Positions 35,030 to 43,922 of a DNA stretch of 64,000 bases are shown here, one piece after another (position 1 is the first letter of the stretch; every line of letters starts with the position of its first letter). The notes beneath the pieces are model-generated. The model did not search any database and had not been told where the DNA came from. It saw only the letters and a list, made by a program, of their open reading frames with translations. Made by a program: the position numbers and the translations under genes. Source of the DNA: UBA5614 sp963667535 (GTDB taxonomy: Bacteria; Cloacimonadota; Cloacimonadia; Cloacimonadales; Cloacimonadaceae); the NCBI GenBank assembly GCA_963667535.2, contig CAXXDU010000002.1, positions 1,116,001-1,180,000 of the forward strand, given 5' to 3'.

Positions 35030-38000
35030 ATACTTTGAAAATAACTAAAACAACTGATAAAACCCCAAACAAACCTGTAGAGCGTTCTTTGGAATATAAC
35101 AGATTTCGCACAAAGTGGTTTGTTTCCACCATTATATTAGCCTCAATTATTATCGCTTCGCTATTTGTTCTCTGGTTCGTTCGTTCCAATGATTATGCAA
35201 TCAAACACAATCAGCTTGTAATCAATGCTGAATCAACTGCGGAGAATGTACGTCTCCAATTAAACGGGAATCGAGATTACTTGCTTCTCCTGTCAAAAAT
35301 GCGGAGCGAAGGATTACTGGATGCCAAGTCATTCCAAGAGCGAGTTTCCCAGTATGTTACCGAAAATCCAGAATTAATATGTGTTAACTGGGTTAATGCT
35401 GATTATGTAATCACAGATGCAGCGCCTTATGCTCCTAATAAACAGATTGTGGGTCTTAAATTAAATCTGCCTGAACCGCAACGTGCATCCCGATTGGCAA
35501 GAAAAACACGACATCCAGTATATACTCATCCGTTCGTTGTAATACAGGGCGAGCTTGCATTCGAACTATGGGTACCGGTATTTCATGCTGATGAGTTTTT
35601 AGGTTTGTTCGGCGGTATTTATTCATATGAGAAGATGTTGAATTCCGTTGTTAACCCCCAGGTGCTATCAACGAACCATATCACTTTATTAAGTGATTCT
35701 GGGAAAGCGCTACTTGACATGCCTCGAAGGGGTAAGATTGACGATAGGATGGTTCAAAGCGTTTTAATCATACCACTTGAGAATAGGGTTTCGTTGCTAT
35801 TTCATGGATATGGTCCGGGGATTATGGATAAGATTATGCTACTCATAGAAATATTCCTGATCGTGCTTTCCATTGGACTAGTCTTTACGTTGTGGCGGTT
35901 GAAACTTGAAATTGATGAAGGTAAACGGGCTGAAACAACAATATTACAAAACAGAAAAATGCTGGAACGGACTGAAAGGATTGCACATGTAGGCAGCTGG
36001 GAATGGGATGTGGCAAATGACTCAGTGACTTGGTCGGAAGAGTTGTTTAATATTTTCCAACTGACTCCATCAGCTATAGCACCGTCCTTTGCTGAACACC
36101 CCAAGCTTTATCATCCCGACGATATGGTAAAGTTAGAACAAGCTGTCGAGGCTGCAGTGACAATTGGGACACCATACGAGCTTGAACTTCGCGCTAAGCG
36201 GATGGATGGGGAAACCAGAGTGTGTCTGGCTCGGGGTTGTGCAGAAATGGGTTCTAATGGGAAAGCTCACCATCTTTATGGGTCACTACAAGATATTACA
36301 GAGCGAAAACAAGCAGAAGAGGATTTGCGAAAGATAAATCGTGCTCTTCGTATGCTAAGTGACACTAATCAAGCGCTGATACGTGCGGAAGACGAAACCT
36401 CATTGTTGAATGAAGTATGTCGCATTGCGGTCGAAGTAGGTGGATATCGCATTGCCTGGGCAGGATTTGTGGAGCATGATGAAGCCAAGAGTGTGCGTCC
36501 AGTTGCTCATGCAGGACTTGATGCCGGATATATCAAATCAGCCAAACTCAGTTGGGGAGATAATGAAAGAGGACAAGGTCCGGGAGGAATAGCAATTCGT
36601 ACCCAGAAACCATATATCGCACTTGACCTTATATCAGACCCAAGCTTTCTACTTTGGCGTGAAGCAGCTATTGAACGTGGATACAAATCACTCATTGCCT
36701 TACCTCTTATCTGTGAAGGGGAGACAATAGCCGTCTTAGGAATCTATAGTGCAGACACAGATGCTTTTGATGAGAGGGAAGTGAGCATTCTTACTGAAAT
36801 GGCAGGCGATCTGGGTTTTGGAATCACAACTTTGCGCAATATTGCAAAACGGATTCTTGCTGAAGAAGCACTTCATGAGGGCGAAAAAGAGCTTAAAGAG
36901 GCTCAACGAATTGCAAAGATTGGAAATTGGGACTGGGATGCACTAACCGATACGATTAAATGGTCGGAGGAATATTATCATATCTTTGGCTTCGACCCCT
37001 CAAAACAGCCACCGGGTTATAAGGAGCATCTTAAGGTGTATACTACTGAGAGCGCTACAAGGCTGGATACCGCTGTACAAAAAAATATTCAGACCGGTGA
37101 ACCGTATGAAATTGATTTGGAGTTAGCAAACAAAGATGGACAGTGTAATTGGATTACCGCCCGTAGCGAAACTAAACGAGATGCCGATGGCCAGATAATC
37201 GGTTTACGTGGGACAGCGCAGGATATCACTGAACGCAAATACGCTGAAGATGAAAACATCAGAATCCAGGCAGAGCTAAATCAGGTACACAAAATGGAAA
37301 TGCTGGGGCAACTTGCCGGAGGAGTAGCGCACGATTTTAATAACTTGCTAATCGTGATAATGGGATATAGTGCCGATCTGAGCAGCAGCCCGTCTTTGGA
37401 TTGCCAGTCCAGACACGATGCCGAGGAAATATTTAAAGCTGGTACCAGGGCAAAGGGACTAAGCCAGCAGCTATTAGCGTTTAGCCGGAAGCAGGTTATC
37501 CAAGCGAAAGTACTGGATTTAAACGAGCTAATAACCAATCTTCAAAGCATATTTTCCCGACTGTTAGGAGAGCATATAGGCATTACCAACATCCCATCTC
37601 CAGAAAAAGCTATGGTGAAAGCAGACCAGGGACAATTAGACCAGGTTGTAATAAACCTGGTGCTAAACTCTCGCGATGCTATGCCCTTAGGAGGTAAGAT
37701 CATCATAGAAACTTCTATTCTTGATTATGCCACCCATGATATTGAAAGCCAATTTAAAGCAAAACCCGGAAAGTATGTGCTTTTATCTGTAACAGATACA
37801 GGAAATGGAATGCCAAAAAGTATTCAGGAAAAGATATTTGAACCTTTCTTTACAACCAAGGATAAAGGAAGTGGATTGGGGCTGGGACTTTCCACCGTTT
37901 ACGGGATAGTGACACAAACAGGTGGAAGCATTATTGTGGATAGTGAGCCGGGAAGGGGAACTACTATAAAAGTGTTGCTTCCCTATACATACGAAAGTCC

Positions 38001-38787
38001 TGTAATAGAGCAGGAAGTACTGATTGGAACTGACAAACATGGTAAGGGTGAAGCTATTCTAATCGTGGAAGATGAAGAGTCACTTGCTGTCTATTTCCGG
38101 AAAATGATTAGCAACCTCGGTTACAAGATAGCTGTTGCCAATAGCGGAGCAGAGGCTATATGCATGCTGGAAAAGGGCTTGCATCCTGATTTGGTGATGA
38201 CGGATGTGATTATGCCCGGTATGAATGGTAAGGAACTTGTGGATAAGATCCGGCTTCTTGTGCCGGAACAGAAAGTGCTGTTCATGTCAGGCTTTACTGA
38301 TAATATTATTATGCCGTTTGGAGTTTTGGAGGAAGGCATTCCCTTTATTCAAAAGCCATTTACTGCACATGAGATTGCTGTAAAAATCAAAACACTGTTG
38401 TCTGCTGAGCCCCATACTATCGGTAAAAGCATTAAAATATTGATGTTAGATGATGAGGCAGACATTCTGTTCTTGATGAACCGCACATGCAAAAAGATTG
38501 GGCACGAGTTTAAAGGAGTGGTGGAACTGGATGATGCGCTACTGGAATTGGGAAAAGCCCATTATGATGTTCTGCTGATAGACATTAATCTGATCGGCAT
38601 CACAGGAATGGATGCACTGCAGAGAATACGTGCAGCCGGTCACAATATACCTGTAATTGCAGTTTCAGGTGCGCTAGATTCTAAACATGAAAAGGCTCTG
38701 CAAGCTTTAGGAGTACAAAAAATACTGGAGAAGTCCTTTGATATGATGCTATTAATAAACGCTGCGGAAGAGGTTGTGAAAAGTTAA
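35026..38787 (+). CDS. Hybrid sensor histidine kinase with PAS, GAF and two receiver domains
   Basis: 1253 residues. A membrane segment at ~31-52 and another at ~268-290 flank an extracytoplasmic sensor (~53-265, CHASE-like in size). Then come PAS (~310-425), GAF (~445-600) and PAS (~620-738) domains. The HisKA has His769 in GGVAHDFNN, and the ATPase domain has Asn881, DTGNGMP and GSGLGLG. Receiver 1 has phospho-acceptor Asp1060 (LVMTDVIMPGMNG, Lys1110) and receiver 2 has Asp1186 (LLIDINLIG, Lys1236). No DNA-binding or enzymatic output is present, so it must pass phosphate to another protein. The start overlaps the stop of the small ORF; GGAGG lies nine bases upstream. Confidence 0.93.
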   Translation: MNTLKITKTTDKTPNKPVERSLEYNRFRTKWFVSTIILASIIIASLFVLWFVRSNDYAIKHNQLVINAESTAENVRLQLNGNRDYLLLLSKMRSEGLLDAKSFQERVSQYVTENPELICVNWVNADYVITDAAPYAPNKQIVGLKLNLPEPQRASRLARKTRHPVYTHPFVVIQGELAFELWVPVFHADEFLGLFGGIYSYEKMLNSVVNPQVLSTNHITLLSDSGKALLDMPRRGKIDDRMVQSVLIIPLENRVSLLFHGYGPGIMDKIMLLIEIFLIVLSIGLVFTLWRLKLEIDEGKRAETTILQNRKMLERTERIAHVGSWEWDVANDSVTWSEELFNIFQLTPSAIAPSFAEHPKLYHPDDMVKLEQAVEAAVTIGTPYELELRAKRMDGETRVCLARGCAEMGSNGKAHHLYGSLQDITERKQAEEDLRKINRALRMLSDTNQALIRAEDETSLLNEVCRIAVEVGGYRIAWAGFVEHDEAKSVRPVAHAGLDAGYIKSAKLSWGDNERGQGPGGIAIRTQKPYIALDLISDPSFLLWREAAIERGYKSLIALPLICEGETIAVLGIYSADTDAFDEREVSILTEMAGDLGFGITTLRNIAKRILAEEALHEGEKELKEAQRIAKIGNWDWDALTDTIKWSEEYYHIFGFDPSKQPPGYKEHLKVYTTESATRLDTAVQKNIQTGEPYEIDLELANKDGQCNWITARSETKRDADGQIIGLRGTAQDITERKYAEDENIRIQAELNQVHKMEMLGQLAGGVAHDFNNLLIVIMGYSADLSSSPSLDCQSRHDAEEIFKAGTRAKGLSQQLLAFSRKQVIQAKVLDLNELITNLQSIFSRLLGEHIGITNIPSPEKAMVKADQGQLDQVVINLVLNSRDAMPLGGKIIIETSILDYATHDIESQFKAKPGKYVLLSVTDTGNGMPKSIQEKIFEPFFTTKDKGSGLGLGLSTVYGIVTQTGGSIIVDSEPGRGTTIKVLLPYTYESPVIEQEVLIGTDKHGKGEAILIVEDEESLAVYFRKMISNLGYKIAVANSGAEAICMLEKGLHPDLVMTDVIMPGMNGKELVDKIRLLVPEQKVLFMSGFTDNIIMPFGVLEEGIPFIQKPFTAHEIAVKIKTLLSAEPHTIGKSIKILMLDDEADILFLMNRTCKKIGHEFKGVVELDDALLELGKAHYDVLLIDINLIGITGMDALQRIRAAGHNIPVIAVSGALDSKHEKALQALGVQKILEKSFDMMLLINAAEEVVKS

Positions 38788-39013
38788 TAGCATAGCTGAA
38801 ACCTGGATTGTGCATAATTCTTACTCCGGAATAAGTAAATAAGTAGTCTTTTTACCGTTTCACTTTTACGCAGCATTGGAATGCTACGTAACTCCACCTT
38901 TCCACCTTTACACCCAATCACCTAATCACTTAATCGCTTAAATAATGCCTTGACTAATTTCTGCCCAGCGGACATGCTTTACTCAGGTAAATAATTACTC
39001 GACAGGAGATATT
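38788..39013. repeat. Short intergenic region with hairpin and simple repeats
   Basis: Contains GCAGCATTGGAATGCTACG (about 38872-38890), the inverse-type AATCACCTAATCACTTAATC repeat (38906-38940) and then the leader of the peptidase gene. Confidence 0.55.
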
Positions 39014-40264
39014 ATGACACTCTATGCATTACTAAAAGCTCTTGATTTTGAAAGGGTTGCCGGCTCTGCCGGAGAGCAGAAAGCGATTGAAATTATCACA
39101 GATTATTTGAAGAAATGCGGGTTAAAACCCAAGCTGGAAGCCTTTGATATTCATGGTTTCGAAGCCGGAACAGCTATCATCTCAGCAGGAAGTAAGCATT
39201 GGGAAGCAACGCCCTTTGGTTTGTGCGGAGATGCTGTAGTTGAAGGTGAAATGGTGTTTCTGGAAAATGCAGATGTGCTGCTACACAATCCTGAGCGTTA
39301 CAAAGATAAAATCATCCTCTTTTTCCATAATACCAAGCGGCTTTATGACCTGTATGAATACACAAAAGTGAAGGCATTTATTGCGATAGGTCCTCCCTTT
39401 AAAAAAGCGACTTCACTTTCGCATCGCCAGAAAAGAGCGGAAGGATTTGTTATTCCCACAGCCATGCTAGCTTATGACCTGGCTAAGCAATTGATTAAGC
39501 TGGATGGAAAAAAGGTCAAGCTTACTATCAAACAAAAGATAGCTGATAAAAAAGCGCACAATATTGTTACCGAGATAAGGGGAAAAGGACATGATGACGC
39601 TCTGACTCTGATGACTGGTCATTATGACACTGTGGCACGTTCACATGGCTCAGGCGATAATGCCGGAGGTACCGTATGTCTGCTCAAAACGGCTGAGTAC
39701 TTTAGTAAGCATCAACCTGCCCGGGATTTGAGGATAGTCAATTTCTCCGGTGAGGAAATCGGTCTGCTGGGCAGTTACGCTTATGCCAAAAAACATGAGG
39801 AAGAGATGAAAAAGCGTTGCAGACTGGTTGTAAATGTTGATGTGGCAGGAGACCCGATTGGCAAGAACGTTTTGATAGCTTTGGGAACAAAAGAGTTATT
39901 GGGTTATGCAGCCGGATTACTCAGAGAGCATGGATTGATGTTTGATGAATCACTCGGTATTTACAGTAGTGATTGTATGCCTTTTACTCCGATGGAAATT
40001 CCTGCTGTCAATATTGCCAGATTTGGCGGAGAAGGTAACTACTTTATCCATACTGCTGATGATACTGCCAGACATGTCAATCAAAGAGGCTTGGAAGACC
40101 CGTATAATGCAGCATTATTATTACTGAAGCATATACTCAATGCAGATATATATCCTATCTCAAAAGGAATTGACGATTCACTGAGAGAAAAGATTGAAAA
40201 CTATTTGTATCAATCACAACTGGAGAAACCGGAGCTCAAATGGGTGGAGAAGTATAAGAAGTAA
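39014..40264 (+). CDS. M28 family zinc aminopeptidase
   Basis: 416 residues, no signal peptide, AGGAG six bases before the ATG. Metal-binding and catalytic elements follow the M28 order: His203 and Asp205 in GHYDT, Asp215 in SGDNAGG, catalytic Glu247/Glu248 in FSGEEIGLLGS, Asp276 in VNVDVAGD, and His in FIHTADDTARHV near 355. An intervening segment before the catalytic part (residues ~55-170) has the size of a PA domain. It is probably a cytoplasmic or unusually exported peptidase acting on small peptides. Convergent with the L,D-transpeptidase gene. Confidence 0.92.
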   Translation: MTLYALLKALDFERVAGSAGEQKAIEIITDYLKKCGLKPKLEAFDIHGFEAGTAIISAGSKHWEATPFGLCGDAVVEGEMVFLENADVLLHNPERYKDKIILFFHNTKRLYDLYEYTKVKAFIAIGPPFKKATSLSHRQKRAEGFVIPTAMLAYDLAKQLIKLDGKKVKLTIKQKIADKKAHNIVTEIRGKGHDDALTLMTGHYDTVARSHGSGDNAGGTVCLLKTAEYFSKHQPARDLRIVNFSGEEIGLLGSYAYAKKHEEEMKKRCRLVVNVDVAGDPIGKNVLIALGTKELLGYAAGLLREHGLMFDESLGIYSSDCMPFTPMEIPAVNIARFGGEGNYFIHTADDTARHVNQRGLEDPYNAALLLLKHILNADIYPISKGIDDSLREKIENYLYQSQLEKPELKWVEKYKK

Positions 40265-40265
40265 A

Positions 40266-40853
40266 CTATTCTTCAATCCTGACCGGAGTACCAAACTGGA
40301 CATATTGTTTTAAATCAACAATGTCCGAATTCTTGAGACGTATACAGCCTTCAGATGCATTCTTGCCAATCGAGGATGGGTCGTGTGTGCCATGAATGGC
40401 ATAACCTTTCCAGCCTTTACCGCTATTGGTGGAATCCGCACCTGTATAAAGACGTAGAAACCAGGGTCCATAACTTCCCTTAATAGGTCCTTTGCCATCA
40501 CCTCTGAAATCATGTAGCCAGTACATGGAGTTCTCGATGGACTGGACGTAGAAATTACCCTCAGGAGTGCAATAATCCCATTTCCGTTGCTTATCTTCCT
40601 TATTTTTACCGATGGCACAGGAATACACTTTCACGACTGTGGAATCCTTGTATAAGATTAATTTGAATTGGGATTTGATAATCACGATATGGTAATCGCT
40701 ATATCTATATTTACTTTTAAAATTTGTACTGAGCAGAGTATCAGCAGTGGGAGAAACAGCAGGTATTGATGTGATAAAACATGATAATAAAAGCGCCAGA
40801 GGGAAAATCAGGTTATGTGTCAGTTGATAAGATGCTGCTAAAATTCTGTTCAT
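40266..40853 (-). CDS. L,D-transpeptidase (YkuD family)
   Basis: Periplasmic peptidoglycan cross-linking or protein-anchoring enzyme. The ATG at 40853 starts a protein with an N-terminal hydrophobic segment (LIFPLALLLSCFITSIP). The YkuD core shows HIVIIKSQFKLILYKD, CTPEGNFYV, AIHGTHDPSSIGKNASEGCI with the catalytic His and Cys, and the closing VQFGTPVRI. 195 residues. The ribosome site is weak. Confidence 0.9.
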   Translation of the reverse strand: MNRILAASYQLTHNLIFPLALLLSCFITSIPAVSPTADTLLSTNFKSKYRYSDYHIVIIKSQFKLILYKDSTVVKVYSCAIGKNKEDKQRKWDYCTPEGNFYVQSIENSMYWLHDFRGDGKGPIKGSYGPWFLRLYTGADSTNSGKGWKGYAIHGTHDPSSIGKNASEGCIRLKNSDIVDLKQYVQFGTPVRIEE

Positions 40854-40983
40854 ATACAAATATTCTACCTTTTGAGTTTGATATGGAGATCAGTGTTTTT
40901 GCTAATGATCTTTTTAATAGCCCTATGGTAAGGTGGGATAGTAGTAAAACGAATTTCGCTCAGATAGTTTTCCATTAATACTC

Positions 40984-41793
40984 CTAAGCTCTGAGCGCTT
41001 TGACGCTATTCATTAAAGCTGTGCAACGTTCAAGAGATATCGCATTAGACCAGCAGCCCTGTTCTTTGAAATAAGAGCCGATAATGAAGGCATCTGCATA
41101 TTGCCAGTAGTCCCTGATATTGTCAGCCGTAATGCCTGAGCCGATCAGGATGGGTAAATGAGAGTGTTTTCTTACATCGGTCAGGTCATTGATATTCACA
41201 GCTTTACCTGTCGCAGTGCCTGTAATGATAAGTCCGTCACTCAGGAAGAATTCGGCGGCAGAGGCAGTTTCGCCGATTGAAACATCAGCAGTGATGCTAT
41301 TGGCAGAGTGTTTTTTCTTTATATCTGCGAAAATAGCGATATGTTCAGCACCAATGGACTTGCGGTAGCGTAAAAGCTTTCCTGCACAGGAATCTATATA
41401 GCCTTCGTCAGCCACATGACCAAAAACAAAACCCTCTGCACGAACAAAAGCAAGGTCGGCTGCTAAGGCTACAGCCAGAGCTTCCTGATTGGCTGCGGCA
41501 AGAATCTGGATGCCGACGGGCATGTGGACAGATTTACGCACAGCATCGGCAATCGCAGTCATGGAGGCTGTTACTTCCGCTCCTACAGTCCTGTTTAAGT
41601 AAGGAACGTCATGCATATTCTCCAGCATAATGGCATCTAATCCGCATTCTTCATAAAGAACTGCTTCTTTTACTGCTAATTCTATGATATTTTTTATGGA
41701 TAAATGATAGTTAGGGGTACCGGGTAGAGCTTGCACATGCACCATGCCTATAACGGACTTCTGCTGAGTAAGAATTTTTTGCCATCGGGTCAT
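40984..41793 (-). CDS. BtpA/SgcQ family protein
   Basis: 269 residues, TIM-barrel type. It begins with IGMVHVQALPGTPNYH and contains CGLDAIMLENMHDVPYL, ILAAANQEALAVALAADLAF, RAEGFVFGHVADEGY and PILIGSGITADNI, all typical of the BtpA family. BtpA was named for photosystem I biogenesis in cyanobacteria; in other bacteria the role is unknown. GAGGT lies upstream at normal distance. Separated by about 130 bases from the transpeptidase gene, same strand. Confidence 0.9.
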   Translation of the reverse strand: MTRWQKILTQQKSVIGMVHVQALPGTPNYHLSIKNIIELAVKEAVLYEECGLDAIMLENMHDVPYLNRTVGAEVTASMTAIADAVRKSVHMPVGIQILAAANQEALAVALAADLAFVRAEGFVFGHVADEGYIDSCAGKLLRYRKSIGAEHIAIFADIKKKHSANSITADVSIGETASAAEFFLSDGLIITGTATGKAVNINDLTDVRKHSHLPILIGSGITADNIRDYWQYADAFIIGSYFKEQGCWSNAISLERCTALMNSVKALRA

Positions 41794-41906
41794 AAATTTA
41801 CCTCAAGAATACACTCCCCAACAGACAGCTGTAATATATCTCCACAAGCTTTGAATAGTCTTTGCCCGCAAGATACACTCGCTGTACCTGATTTGCGAAA
41901 GTGTGA

Positions 41907-43481
41907 TTATTTCATATAAACCAGTTTAATCCGGCTTGCTTTTCCATTTTGCACAAGCCTTGCAAAGTATATACCTGCTGCCACAGGCCTATGGTTTTTG
42001 TCAATCCCATTCCAGGTAACTTCTGATGTTCCTGAAACTTGTCTGCCATTAAATATTTGTTTAACAAGTTCGCCTTTAACATTGTAGATAGCCATAGACG
42101 CTTGTCCCGGTCGTTTTAATTCATATCGGATTTTGGTATTGCCTGTAAAAGGATTGGGATAATTACTTACAAATGAAGCTGAAGGCATTACGATATCTTC
42201 ATTGGCATTAACACCGGTTGTTTGAGTAATAACTTGCGTTGAATACCAGCTTACTTTATTACTATTGTTTACAGCAGCTATCTGAATTGAGTAAAGAGTG
42301 CCCGCTGTAAGGTCGGACAGAGTATAAGATGTAACTGTTGAGGTGAAGCTGTTCGGGTGAATTACAGCTAAAGAATCCAATCCGTAATTTATTATATAAT
42401 GGTCAATATCCGGTTCCGGATTGCTTAACCAGTCTATAGTGATGGAGTTATCAGTTGCATCTGAGATTTGCAGAAGCGACGGAGGTGTGGGAGGTGAATC
42501 CGGATCCGGTGACTGAAGCCAGTTACTATAGTTAGCATTTCCCAGAATAGTATCTCCGGTTCCCAGTGGATTTGAGGTTTCATGATATGGTCCGGTAGTT
42601 GAACCCCACCAGTTATTCTGAGTGTTTAGCACATCTCCATCTGAATCTGAGTGCCAAATACCGTTATTAGAGTTATTGGTAATGTTGCTTTGTTGCAGAT
42701 TTAGTCCACCATTATGAACAACCAATATACCGTTTAAATTGTCTGTGATTGTAGAATGCTGAATAGTTGGTGTACATACTTCTCCCAGATGGATGGCAGA
42801 TGTATTAAGATATCTGTTTCTGGTAACTGTGCAATTATTAAGCTGGAAATAGACTTCATATCTGCCATAAATACCTGCTGCATAAGAACCACCGGGTGAG
42901 AAGAGAGTATTGTCTGCAACAACACAATTGTTAAAAATGGGAGATGAGAGTGGGTCAATATGAGCTCCACCGCCTGAATATGCAATATTGTGAGCGATGA
43001 TTACATTTGTCAAATGCGGGCTGGCATTATAACAATACAGACCTCCGCCTGATCCATTTTGAGTGCACTCATTATGTGCAATAATACAATTGGATATCTC
43101 AGGAGAAGCATAATAGCAAGTTATCCCGGCACCCGTCAAATTACCATAGCCGTTTCTGATGGTAAATCCATTTACTTTCGTTGCTAAAGTTATTACCGGA
43201 TTCTGCCAGGAACAAACAAAACCAATACCTCTGCCATTTCGATTAGCATCGATAATAGTATTTGTCATACTACCTGTGCTTATCAGAGATAAACTGTCCA
43301 CTTGGGGCCATGTAATATTTTCCGTATAAATCCCCGGAGCAACAAAAACGGTATCTCCTCCCACACAAACGTTTAAGGCAGATTGAATAGTGAGGTAATC
43401 ATCGGGGACATAACGGTTAGTTGCAGTCAAAGACACTAAGATAGACATGATGAAAATTAAACAAATAGCAGTTGATTTCAT
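41907..43481 (-). CDS. Secreted parallel beta-helix/FN3 protein with C-terminal sorting domain
   Basis: The start at 43481 has AAGGAG six bases upstream and opens a signal peptide (MKSTAICLIFIMSILVSLTA). Then TIQSALNVCVGGDTVFVAPG and YTENI begin a pectate-lyase/NosD-like beta-helix with repeats such as NCIIAHNECTQNGSGGGLYC. An FN3 domain (~375-450) follows, and the last ~85 residues are a sorting domain (SNYPNPFTGNTKIRYEL, MAIYNVKGELVKQIF, WNGIDKNHRPVAAGIYFARL). 524 residues; likely surface-exposed. Confidence 0.87.
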   Translation of the reverse strand: MKSTAICLIFIMSILVSLTATNRYVPDDYLTIQSALNVCVGGDTVFVAPGIYTENITWPQVDSLSLISTGSMTNTIIDANRNGRGIGFVCSWQNPVITLATKVNGFTIRNGYGNLTGAGITCYYASPEISNCIIAHNECTQNGSGGGLYCYNASPHLTNVIIAHNIAYSGGGAHIDPLSSPIFNNCVVADNTLFSPGGSYAAGIYGRYEVYFQLNNCTVTRNRYLNTSAIHLGEVCTPTIQHSTITDNLNGILVVHNGGLNLQQSNITNNSNNGIWHSDSDGDVLNTQNNWWGSTTGPYHETSNPLGTGDTILGNANYSNWLQSPDPDSPPTPPSLLQISDATDNSITIDWLSNPEPDIDHYIINYGLDSLAVIHPNSFTSTVTSYTLSDLTAGTLYSIQIAAVNNSNKVSWYSTQVITQTTGVNANEDIVMPSASFVSNYPNPFTGNTKIRYELKRPGQASMAIYNVKGELVKQIFNGRQVSGTSEVTWNGIDKNHRPVAAGIYFARLVQNGKASRIKLVYMK

Positions 43482-43922
43482 GACAAACTCCTTAGTAATC
43501 GTTACTAGTGTCAGGGTTTTTGTGTACATTATTTTCGACAAAGCCAGCAAAATCTGAAAAGATGTAAATTGATATCGAGGTATTAAGTCAAGAAAATACT
43601 TTACCATTACATCTCATGTATAATGTGACAATCATCAGGTATTATTATCGCAAAGAAGAATTCCAGCAATCCTGATAGATTCATTGCATTTAGTGAAGAA
43701 TAACAGAGAAATGAGGTTATCAGAGGGGAATACATGAATATCAGAGACTGATAAACTGCTGACAAAAACGCTGGATATTTGGAACAGAAATTACTACAAA
43801 TATAGCTATATACATAGTTCTTTTACTGAAGCGGAAAAAAGTCTTTGACAAAAAAGACATGTTTGCGCTACAAGTATATTGCTTAGTTAAAAAATAAAAT
43901 GGAGAAATAATAAGGAGGACCA
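43482..43922. promoter_or_regulatory. Divergent intergenic region with a probable rightward promoter
   Basis: Between two divergent sorting-domain protein genes. TTGACA at 43845-43850 followed by TACAAG at 43869-43874 (18-base spacer), with TATATT at 43875-43880, lies about 45 bases before the rightward ATG. I see no repeat or further gene in it. Confidence 0.45.

Noticed and set aside
34872..35048. 58-codon ORF MKKQINLAIRFYLINS... with a strong ribosome site
   Set aside because: Its composition is poor and it overlaps the kinase; the neighbouring frame is more protein-like and ends exactly at the kinase start. The ribosome site is discussed with that ORF.
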